From the NCBI GenBank assembly GCA_945871545.1, contig CAMBWJ010000033.1, positions 1-10,282 of the forward strand: 10,282 nucleotides of DNA. Reading direction: 5' to 3'. The stretch is from an uncultured Clostridia bacterium. GTDB lineage: Bacteria > Bacillota_A > Clostridia > Christensenellales > Aristaeellaceae. The stretch's first letter is position 1. Each line of letters opens with the position of its first letter. The notes beneath the pieces are model-generated. The model made no database searches, had not been told where the DNA came from, and was given only the letters and a program-made list of their open reading frames with translations. Made by a program: the position numbers and the translations under genes. Shown here piece after piece: positions 1 to 6,189 of the stretch.

Positions 1-598
1 GGTTGTCCTCGTCGGTCTTGCCGCAGAGGCCGTCGATGGGCGGCTTCTCCACGAACTTCTCCGGCAGGCCCAGCGCGCGGCCCACGGCCTTGACCTCCTG
101 CACGGTCAGCTGGGACAGCGGGCTGAAGTCGCCCACGGAGTCGCCGTAGCGGGTGGAGTAGCCCACCCAGTCCTCGGAGAGGTTGCAGGTGTTGGCCACG
201 CGGCCGTTGACGCTCTGGGACACGGCGTACACCGTGGACATGCGCAGCCGCGGCGGCAGGTTCTGCACGGTCTGGGGAGTGATGTTTTCGCCCAGCGCAG
301 TTTTCAGCTGGCCCATCAGGCCGTCGTAGGCGGCGTGAATGTTGATTTCCACCGCGCGGATGCCCAGATGCGCAACCAGATCACGGGAGACCTGGATATC
401 GAACTGCTCACCGTTGGGCATCAGCACGCCCACCACGCGATCCCTGCCCAGCGCCTCGGCGCACAGCGCGGCAACCACCGAGCTGTCCTTGCCGCCGGAA
501 ATGCCCAGCACGGCATTGCAGCCCTTGCCGTTCTCCTCAAACCAGTTCCGAATCCATTCCACGATCTGTTCCCTGACCTTGCCGGCATTGAATTCCAT
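1..598 (-). CDS. nadE: NAD+ synthetase (ammonia-type), C-terminus cut by window edge
   Basis: NadE makes NAD+ by adenylating deamido-NAD and amidating it, the last step of NAD synthesis in the cytoplasm. About 199 codons are visible. The ATP-pyrophosphatase P-loop SGGKDSS lies at residues 34-40. Further on come NLSEDWVGYSTRYGD (substrate-binding region), GDFSPLSQLTV, LGLPEKFVEKPP and GLCGKTDEDN at the edge, all typical of clostridial NadE. No glutaminase domain precedes the P-loop, so this is the short form that would use ammonia or a separate amidotransferase. The ATG at 598 is preceded by GGAGGG with a 6-nt spacer. It is the last visible gene of the leftward unit, 38 nt after the protease gene, with no terminator between. 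The missing part should be roughly the last 40-50 residues (family knowledge). Confidence 0.95.
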   Translation of the reverse strand, partial: MEFNAGKVREQIVEWIRNWFEENGKGCNAVLGISGGKDSSVVAALCAEALGRDRVVGVLMPNGEQFDIQVSRDLVAHLGIRAVEINIHAAYDGLMGQLKTALGENITPQTVQNLPPRLRMSTVYAVSQSVNGRVANTCNLSEDWVGYSTRYGDSVGDFSPLSQLTVQEVKAVGRALGLPEKFVEKPPIDGLCGKTDEDN

Positions 599-636
599 AA
601 CGATCCCTCCATTGCGTCGCATTGATATTCGTTGTT

Positions 637-2613
637 TTACTTGGATTTCCGGGTGAAGAGCACAAAGGGATCGCCCTCGGGCCAGACCTGCACGCTCTGG
701 CGATAGGTCTGCCCGGTGAGCGACGATGCGATCTCCAGATACCAGTTCACGCGGCTGTACATGTACTGGTACAGCTCGTTCAGCGTGATGCTGCCGTCGT
801 AGTCCGTATCCGCGCCCATGGTGCCCCAGTCGTCGCGGTCAACGTCCCAGCCCGCGCCGTCGCACAGCGCCCGGGCGAACGCCGTGACCATGGTTCCCGC
901 GCCCGCGTCGGCGTTGAAGGCGATGCGGTAGCTGTCCTGATCCAGACCCGCGCTGGCGAGCACCTTGTACTTGCTGCCACGGATCGCCGCGCCGGAGAAC
1001 GCGCCGGTGATCCCCTTCGCAAAGTCCTCATACTCCGAGGCCGCGCCGATGGCTCCGCCGCTGCCGCAGCTGTCGATGAGCACCACCACGGTTCCGGGGA
1101 TGGCCCGCAGCTCCCGCTCCAGATCCCGCGCCGAGATGGATGAGCCGTCCGACAGCTCCAGAAAGCTCATGCCACCCTCGTAGGAGCCGTGGCAGGTGAT
1201 GTAGAACAGCGACACGTCCTGGGGCGTGGCGTTGCGGAAGGTGGAACGGATCTCGGCGATCAGCTCCGCCTTGCTCAGATCCTCCGCGCGGCGGGCAACG
1301 AAGCTTGCGTCCTCAAACTCCGCCGTCTCCAGAAGAGACGCGATGGCCTGCATCGAGGCCTTCGAGCCGGTGCGCACGGTGTTTTCCTCGAAGGGGTAGT
1401 TCTCCTCGCTCACCAGCAGCGCGCGGTACTTGCGCACCGCCGGACTGACGTACACCTCGATGCTGGCGGAAACCGTGCCGCGCGCGTTCGACACCGTAAG
1501 CACGGTCTCGCCGCTCTGCAGGCCCTTGACCACGCCGTCGCGGGAGACGCTGGCGATCAGCGGGTTCTCCATCACGTAGCGCAGGCGCTGGTCGGAGGCG
1601 TCCTCCGGGGTGAAGTTCACGAGCACCGCCGCATCGTCGCCCACGCTGAGCCGGATGGCCTCGCCGGCGATTTCAATCTTCTCCAGCGCCACGAACGCCA
1701 CCTCCACGCTGCAGCTGGCCTCGGACAGCATGCCGTAGGCAGTGATGCGCGCCGTTCCCGGGCGCAGACCCACGATGCGTCCGTCCGGCAGCGCCCGGGC
1801 GATCTCCGGGCTCTCCGAAACCCACATGAGCGCCTCGCCCTCGATCTCCCGGGCCAGTGAAAGCTCTCCTCCGGCGGTCAGGCCGTACGCGGACTGGGAA
1901 AACTGAAGTCCCGCCAGTTCGCGCTCCTCCGGGCGGTGCAGGTTCAGGGCGTAGTAGCCCGTGCCCCCCGCAGGCGCGCTCACCCGCAGGTAGTAGCTGC
2001 GACCAGCCTCCGTCGCCGCGCGCAGCATGCACGCGCCGCCGCTGAGGTTCTCGAATTGGGCGATCAGCGCGCCGCCGCCGTCAAAGAGCATGGCGCTCAT
2101 GGACAGCTCCGTGCCCTCCGGCACGCAGGTGAGCATCAGCATGCCCGTCTGCTCCGCCTGAAAGCTGTACCAGTGCGCGTCGTAGGCGTGGGCGATCATC
2201 TTCTGGCTGGGCTCGTTCTCCCGAGCCGACAGCGGCTGGTTGTAGCAGCGGCTGAGCGCGTCGCGGGCAACCTCGATCAAGGCGCTGCCGCTGCCGGAGA
2301 CGCGCACGGTGTAATTGACCCCCGCCACCAGCCACTGCGTGAGGATCTCGCCATCGCCCTCGCCTTCCGCGATCACCTCGCCGTCCTCCAGCAGCTCCGC
2401 CCGTGCCTCCACGCTGCCGCCGTCGGCGGAAAAGACGTAGAGCGAATAATTGCTGTTGGCCTGGGGCACATAGTCGAACTCATAGTCCGCGCGGGAGAGC
2501 TCCGCAAGGCGCATCGGGTCGCTCCCGGACAGCGCAAGCGCGCCGACCGATGCAGCCGGCGCGATGAGAACCAGTATCAGCAGCAGAAGCGCCGCCCGTT
2601 TCAGCTTGCGCAT
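637..2613 (-). CDS. Secreted caspase-like (C14-type) cysteine protease with PPC-like and Big_2 domains
   Basis: A 658-residue protein with a signal peptide (KLKR, then a hydrophobic stretch at 7-20, likely cleavage near VGALA, residue 27) and no other membrane segment, sortase motif or lipobox, so probably secreted. Residues 41-115 and 140-226 look like two beta-sandwich domains of the bacterial pre-peptidase C-terminal (PPC) kind. Residues about 236-306 and 310-389 look like two Big_2 (Ig-like) domains (GRIVGLRPGTARITA; GVVKGLQSGETVLTV). Residues 394-650 form a caspase fold: strand plus catalytic His in FYITCHGS (H475), and catalytic Cys in VVVLIDSCGSGG (C516). A 12-residue EF-hand-like loop, DTDYDGSITLNE (602-613), follows, then a C-terminal QVWPEGDPFVLF seen in related clostridial proteins. 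GGGAGG sits only 3 nt before the ATG; the signal peptide supports this start. The gene lies 19 nt after the SpoIID-like gene, so probably co-transcribed. The family is clear; substrate and role are unknown. Confidence 0.85.
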   Translation of the reverse strand: MRKLKRAALLLLILVLIAPAASVGALALSGSDPMRLAELSRADYEFDYVPQANSNYSLYVFSADGGSVEARAELLEDGEVIAEGEGDGEILTQWLVAGVNYTVRVSGSGSALIEVARDALSRCYNQPLSARENEPSQKMIAHAYDAHWYSFQAEQTGMLMLTCVPEGTELSMSAMLFDGGGALIAQFENLSGGACMLRAATEAGRSYYLRVSAPAGGTGYYALNLHRPEERELAGLQFSQSAYGLTAGGELSLAREIEGEALMWVSESPEIARALPDGRIVGLRPGTARITAYGMLSEASCSVEVAFVALEKIEIAGEAIRLSVGDDAAVLVNFTPEDASDQRLRYVMENPLIASVSRDGVVKGLQSGETVLTVSNARGTVSASIEVYVSPAVRKYRALLVSEENYPFEENTVRTGSKASMQAIASLLETAEFEDASFVARRAEDLSKAELIAEIRSTFRNATPQDVSLFYITCHGSYEGGMSFLELSDGSSISARDLERELRAIPGTVVVLIDSCGSGGAIGAASEYEDFAKGITGAFSGAAIRGSKYKVLASAGLDQDSYRIAFNADAGAGTMVTAFARALCDGAGWDVDRDDWGTMGADTDYDGSITLNELYQYMYSRVNWYLEIASSLTGQTYRQSVQVWPEGDPFVLFTRKSK

Positions 2614-2632
2614 GATCCTCCCGCAGAAAATT

Positions 2633-4414
2633 TTACTCCGCTTTCAGGTATTCCAGTTTGCAGTAGCCCTCGTACTCGGCGGTGCGCGCCTGCACCCAGC
2701 CGCCCTCGTCCGCCTCGCCGCAGACGATCAGCCGCCGTCCGTTTTTCAGCTGCGCCACCACCTGCGACTGCGTGGTGGGTGCCTGGCGCAGGTTCAGCGT
2801 GGACGAGGCGTCGCCCAGCTGCACCACGGCGTAGTACTCGCCCGCCTCCAGCTCCGGCAGGGGCGCAGGCGTGGGGGTGGGCGTGGGCTCCGGACGGGCG
2901 CGACCCACGCTGTCGGGCAGGGCCGAAAGCTCCTCCAGCTCGGGATAGGCCCAGTCGATCTGCTCCAGCGTCATGCCCGGATAGTAGAACTTCAGAATCT
3001 CGATCCAGTCCATGCCCTCCACGCCGGCCATGCGCTGCGCGCCGCGCTGGCTCATGCCAACGCCGTGGCCGAAGCGGCGCAGCTGAATCGTGTAGCCGTC
3101 GCCCTCCTCCAGCACGCTCACCAGCTCGTAGTCGCTGCCGTTCAGGCCCAGATCCAGCTCGTCCTTGATCTGTTCATATACGTCCAGCTCCACCTCCACC
3201 GGATCAGAAATGTCCATGCGCACGGGGGTCAGCTCGAAGGGTGCAAGCAGGCGCAGGCGGCGCAGATAGTCGATGGAGAACAGCGCCTGGTTGGCCGCAG
3301 GGCTGTCGGTCGCATCCATCGGCGCGCCCGGATCGCCCTCCGCCGCCATGTAAACCATCTCCGAACGGCTCATTTTCAAGGAGAAGCGCAGCTTCGTGTA
3401 CATATGGCTGCCCTCCGCCTTCTCCTCCGCCGGAGTGATGGACAGAATCTCCTCGATGCGCAGATCCTCATAGCCCGTGTCCGCCAGCGCCACGTCCGCA
3501 GCGTCCAGCAGCATGGCCTTCAGCCTCGGACTGCCCTCGCAGGAGCGGCTGAAGTGCAGGGAATTGACCATGCTGTTGGGGTTCGCCAGATCGTAGAGAT
3601 CGTCCCGGCGCTCCAGATACCCGTAGTCGCCGCTGCCGCTCCACACATCTGAAGGCAGCGCCACGGTGCCGCCGTTGCTGGCGGTGTAGTAGCAGGTGGC
3701 GAAGCCGCCGTTGTAGGTGCCCACCACGCCCTCGGTGTCCTCCACGGCCTGAATCACATTGGTATAGTCGCCGTCCAGGCCCTTGTACACCTGATCGGCG
3801 GTGGTATCCACCAGATCGTAGTCCCGGTCGCCGGCGTTCCACTTGCGCTGCATGGCGTAGGTGCGCGCGGCAACCGCCTGGGCCTTGAGGGCCTCCAGCG
3901 GCCAGGAGTCGCTCATCTCGTAGGCCACCACGCCGCAGAGATAGTCCTCGATGCGGATGGTGAGCACCGGACGCAGACCGCCGCCCTCGCTGCGCGTGAC
4001 CGTCAGATCGCCCGCGTAGAGGTTGTCCCGCCCGGATTCGGCGATGTACATGCCGTTTTCGTCATCGCCGCTTGCCTGGCGGGTGAGGGTCAGGGTATCG
4101 CCCATGTTCAGCGTGAGTCCCCCCACGCAGAGGTAGATCGCGTCGCCGCCGTCGGAGAGCACGATCTGGGTGTCCCGATCGAAGCGGAAGCCCGCGTCGT
4201 GCTCCACGGTGTACACGCCCGCGAGCCGGATCGTCAGGTTCTCCGGGTCCGAGAGGGACTTCAGGTACACGCGCAGCATGCCGTCGTCCTCGATGGCGCT
4301 GTCCTCAACGCCGTCGCCGAAGCCGAACAGGCTCAGCGCGCAGGCCGGTGTGCTCCAGGCCAGCAGCGCGCACAGCGTCAGCGCCAGCGCGGCCCGCAAA
4401 GTATACTTGTTCAT
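2633..4414 (-). CDS. Secreted SpoIID/LytB-domain protein with C-terminal SH3 domain
   Basis: SpoIID cleaves peptidoglycan glycan strands as a lytic transglycosylase during engulfment in sporulation. This 593-residue homologue has a signal peptide (residues 1-26, TPACA then LSLF). SpoIID motifs are IEDYLCGVVAYEM and WPLEALKAQAVAARTYA (155-187), with E166 at the position of the essential SpoIID glutamate. It also has CYYTASNGG (231-239) and FGHGVGMSQRGAQ (438-450), then FYYPGMTLEQI. A proline/threonine linker (PEPTPTPTPAP, 499-509) leads to a bacterial SH3 domain (about 516-593; NLRQAP, GGWVQAR, GYCKLEYL) that may bind the wall. It is longer than classical SpoIID (about 340 aa) because of the SH3 domain and an expanded stretch at about 290-430. 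The start at 4414 is chosen over an in-frame ATG at 4477 because AGGAGG lies 6 nt upstream and the signal peptide begins here. It need not be the sporulation SpoIID itself. Confidence 0.88.
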   Translation of the reverse strand: MNKYTLRAALALTLCALLAWSTPACALSLFGFGDGVEDSAIEDDGMLRVYLKSLSDPENLTIRLAGVYTVEHDAGFRFDRDTQIVLSDGGDAIYLCVGGLTLNMGDTLTLTRQASGDDENGMYIAESGRDNLYAGDLTVTRSEGGGLRPVLTIRIEDYLCGVVAYEMSDSWPLEALKAQAVAARTYAMQRKWNAGDRDYDLVDTTADQVYKGLDGDYTNVIQAVEDTEGVVGTYNGGFATCYYTASNGGTVALPSDVWSGSGDYGYLERRDDLYDLANPNSMVNSLHFSRSCEGSPRLKAMLLDAADVALADTGYEDLRIEEILSITPAEEKAEGSHMYTKLRFSLKMSRSEMVYMAAEGDPGAPMDATDSPAANQALFSIDYLRRLRLLAPFELTPVRMDISDPVEVELDVYEQIKDELDLGLNGSDYELVSVLEEGDGYTIQLRRFGHGVGMSQRGAQRMAGVEGMDWIEILKFYYPGMTLEQIDWAYPELEELSALPDSVGRARPEPTPTPTPAPLPELEAGEYYAVVQLGDASSTLNLRQAPTTQSQVVAQLKNGRRLIVCGEADEGGWVQARTAEYEGYCKLEYLKAE

Positions 4415-4420
4415 ATCCAA

Positions 4421-4426
4421 CCTCCT
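4421..4426 (-). promoter_or_regulatory. Ribosome binding site that fixes the SpoIID-like start
   Basis: A perfect AGGAGG on the minus strand, 6 nt before the ATG at 4414. The in-frame ATG at 4477 would add 21 charged residues before the signal peptide, so the 4414 start is preferred. Confidence 0.8.
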
Positions 4427-4507
4427 GTGTCCGTCGAATGCTTCCAGTTCCAGTATCGGCCGGATTTTTCCATTCAAACGGGCAGCGGAAAATTTCGTGG
4501 GCGCAGG

Positions 4508-5275
4508 CTAGGTCAGCAGATCCACCACCAGCTTCACCACCAGCAGCGCAAGCACGCCCAGCATCACATAGCGGATGAGCTTCGCGCCCCGCGTGAGCGC
4601 CAGCTTCGAGCCGATCCACGCGCCGCACACGCTGAAGCACATCGCGGGCACCGCCAGGGCATAGATCACCTGGCCCGCGCAGATGCGGGTGATCAGCGAG
4701 GTCATGTTGCTGGCGAGGTTGACCGGCTTGGCCGTCGCCGAGGCCGTGACCATGTCCATGCCGATCAGCGACGAGAACAGCAGGATCAGAAACGTGCCCG
4801 TGCCGGGGCCGAAGAAGCCGTCGTACAGGCCCATCAGCGCGCCGCTGAGCAGGCACAGCATCAGCCGCTTGCGGGTGACGGGCTTGGGCTGGGTCTGCAC
4901 GTCCTTCTTCAGGGCAACCAGCACCGCCACCACCGGGATGGCCACGATCATGAAGATGTGCATGAATTCGTTGCCCAGGCGGTTGGACAGCCAGGTTCCG
5001 AACCAGGCGCAGGGCAGCGTGCCCGCGATGGCGAAGGCTGCGGGCAGCCACAGAATCTTCCTGCTTTTAAAGAAGCGGAACGTCGCCGCCACGGTTGCGA
5101 AGCACGCGGAAAACTTGTTGCAGCCGGAGGCCAGGCCGTAGGGCAGGCCCGCCAGGGTGTAGGCCGGCAGGGAGATCAGTCCCCCGCCGCCGCCGATGGA
5201 GTCCACCAGCGCCGCCAGAAACACCAGCGGCAGAACAATCAGATAGGTCCCGACAGTCAGCTCCAAGTTTCTCAC
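4508..5275 (-). CDS. TSUP-family (TauE/SafE, DUF81) membrane permease
   Basis: A 255-residue hydrophobic protein with about eight predicted membrane segments, the usual size of the TSUP family. The two family half-repeats are visible: DSIGGGGGLISLPAY (25-39) with NKFSACFAT, and GLYDGFFGPGTGTFL (139-153) followed by TAKPVNLASNMTSL. Members move small organosulfur or carboxylate anions such as sulfite, taurine products or sulfoacetate; the substrate cannot be told from sequence. The reading frame stays open up to 5497, but the region above 5275 is not hydrophobic or conserved and overlaps the promoter. The GTG at 5275 has GGAG 8 nt upstream and lies about 25 nt after the predicted transcription start. 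A TTG at 5266 with its own GGAG 8 nt upstream is an equally spaced alternative (252 aa). First gene of the leftward unit. Confidence 0.88.
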   Translation of the reverse strand: MRNLELTVGTYLIVLPLVFLAALVDSIGGGGGLISLPAYTLAGLPYGLASGCNKFSACFATVAATFRFFKSRKILWLPAAFAIAGTLPCAWFGTWLSNRLGNEFMHIFMIVAIPVVAVLVALKKDVQTQPKPVTRKRLMLCLLSGALMGLYDGFFGPGTGTFLILLFSSLIGMDMVTASATAKPVNLASNMTSLITRICAGQVIYALAVPAMCFSVCGAWIGSKLALTRGAKLIRYVMLGVLALLVVKLVVDLLT

Positions 5276-5306
5276 TCCAAATACTCCACATATATATCCG
5301 CTATCT

Positions 5307-5315
5307 ATTATAACA
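5307..5315 (-). promoter_or_regulatory. Extended -10 promoter for the leftward unit
   Basis: On the minus strand the sequence reads TGTTATAAT: a consensus TATAAT (5307-5312) with the extended -10 TG at 5314-5315. No good -35 hexamer is present at 16-18 nt (AATTCC at 17), which fits an extended -10 promoter. Transcription would begin near 5300, giving a leader of about 25 nt before the GTG of the TSUP gene. Confidence 0.6.
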
Positions 5316-5359
5316 TGAACACCGTCACAGGAATTGGACGAAATCCGACCTTTTGGAAG

Positions 5360-5377
5360 CGATTTTGTTGAAAATCG
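5360..5377. promoter_or_regulatory. Interrupted palindrome between divergent promoters, possible operator
   Basis: CGATTTT-GTTG-AAAATCG is a perfect 7-bp inverted repeat around a 4-nt spacer. It lies about 60-75 bp upstream of the leftward start and about 90-105 bp upstream of the rightward start. No T-run follows directly, so it does not look like a terminator. A regulator-binding role is inferred only from symmetry and position. Confidence 0.3.
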
Positions 5378-5429
5378 GACAAAGCGGCAACAATGCGGGC
5401 ACATCGCCCGTCTGAGGAAGCAAAGGCAC

Positions 5430-5458
5430 TTGCACCGAATCGGAAACTCCGCTATAAT
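5430..5458 (+). promoter_or_regulatory. Sigma-70-type promoter for the rightward FHA–SEDS–PBP unit
   Basis: TTGCAC (5430-5435), a 17-nt spacer and a consensus TATAAT (5453-5458). Transcription would begin near 5465, leaving a leader of about 30 nt that contains the ribosome site GGGGGAGG (5482-5489), 6 nt before the ATG at 5496. Confidence 0.65.
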
Positions 5459-5495
5459 CGGGGATGGATAGAGTTCAGAGAGGGGGAGGCTGCCC

Positions 5496-6167
5496 ATGAG
5501 CGCGAACGCATACGAGATTCTGGCGCTGGCAATGCGCTATGTATTTGCGTTTCTGATGCTGCTGATCGTGCTGCGCGCCTGGCGCATCACCTCCATCGAC
5601 AGCCGCCGCGCCCGCAAGCTGCGCAGGCTGTCCCCCCAGACCGGCATCATCGGCGAGATGCTGGTGATGGACGGCGGCGAGCGCGCCAGGCCGGGCATGC
5701 GCTATCCGGTGACGCTGGAGGGCAGCATCGGCTCAGCCAAGACCGCGGACGTCCGGGTGCGCCACAGCAGCGTGCGCCGCCGCCACGCCTACTACTTAAT
5801 GACCGACGACGGCCTGTTCGTGCGCGGCCACGCCAGCGCCCGGATTCGCCGCGACCACGGAAACCTCGAGCGCGAGGTACTGCTGCGGGACGGCGAGACG
5901 CTGCAATTGGGAAAGGTGTCGCTGCTGCTGGTGCTCTCCGGCGCGGACAGCGCCCCCGAGGAGATCCACCGCACGGTGCTGCGCCACCGCCGCGCTCAGG
6001 CTCGCCCGGAGGAGGATTTCCCGGACGATGAAGAGGAGATCGATTCCCTCTTTGAGGCCGGCGGGGATGCGGACGAGATGTTCTTCTCCAACCCCGCGAG
6101 CTGTCTCAATCCCGAGGATTTCGACGAATACGACGATCCCTACGACGAATACGACGATCCGAACTGA
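5496..6167 (+). CDS. Membrane-anchored FHA-domain protein with acidic repeat tail
   Basis: A 223-residue protein with one N-terminal membrane segment (about 7-27), then a basic stretch (RRARKLRR) that should face the cytoplasm. An FHA domain follows at about 52-147: PVTLEGSIGSAKTADVRV, then SVRRRHAYYLM and ETLQLGKVSLLLVL. FHA domains normally bind phosphothreonine peptides. Here the usual GR is GS (79-80), the binding Ser of the SRxH motif is Arg (R94), and no clear NG motif follows, so phosphopeptide binding may be lost or altered. The tail (171-223) is very acidic and ends in a tandem DEYDDPY/DEYDDPN repeat. First gene of the rightward unit. FHA proteins beside SEDS and PBP genes are known from Actinobacteria (fhaA/fhaB–rodA–pbpA, with kinases), which suggests an envelope-growth adaptor role. 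Confidence 0.82.
   Translation: MSANAYEILALAMRYVFAFLMLLIVLRAWRITSIDSRRARKLRRLSPQTGIIGEMLVMDGGERARPGMRYPVTLEGSIGSAKTADVRVRHSSVRRRHAYYLMTDDGLFVRGHASARIRRDHGNLEREVLLRDGETLQLGKVSLLLVLSGADSAPEEIHRTVLRHRRAQARPEEDFPDDEEEIDSLFEAGGDADEMFFSNPASCLNPEDFDEYDDPYDEYDDPN
6122..6160 (+). repeat. Exact 18-nt direct repeat, 21-nt period, in the FHA gene tail
   Basis: CGACGAATACGACGATCC occurs at 6122-6139 and again at 6143-6160 without a mismatch. It encodes the DEYDDP heptad twice (final residues Y and N). The identity at DNA level suggests a recent slippage or duplication. Confidence 0.85.
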
Positions 6168-6189
6168 ATCACAAAAGAGGTAGATCTAC

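Noticed and set aside
1936..3168. 410-codon open frame on the plus strand
   Set aside because: Antisense to the protease and SpoIID-like genes, both with clear domains; low-complexity Arg/Pro/Ala product and no ribosome site.
4415..4477. 21-codon extension of the SpoIID-like gene
   Set aside because: It would bury the signal peptide behind charged residues, while a perfect AGGAGG sits 6 nt before the inner ATG.
4427..4507. Possible promoter or terminator in the 93-nt gap between the TSUP and SpoIID-like genes
   Set aside because: On the minus strand TTGAAT is followed at 16 nt only by TACTGG, a poor -10. A TTTTCC/GGAAAA inverted repeat has a 15-nt loop, an AT-rich stem and no T-run. Neither is convincing.
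4199..5371. 390-codon open frame on the plus strand
   Set aside because: Antisense to the SpoIID-like and TSUP genes; composition is rich in Arg, His, Gln and Gly with no recognisable motif, as expected of a shadow frame in GC-rich DNA.
5396..5410. Short GC hairpin CGGGC-ACATC-GCCCG
   Set aside because: Only a 5-bp stem and no T-run on either strand directly after it; it fits no terminator and is too short to call an operator.
5276..5497. N-terminal extension of the TSUP gene by 74 codons up to an ATG at 5497
   Set aside because: It would run through both promoters and over the FHA start; the extension has no hydrophobic or family-like sequence and TSUP proteins are about 250 residues.
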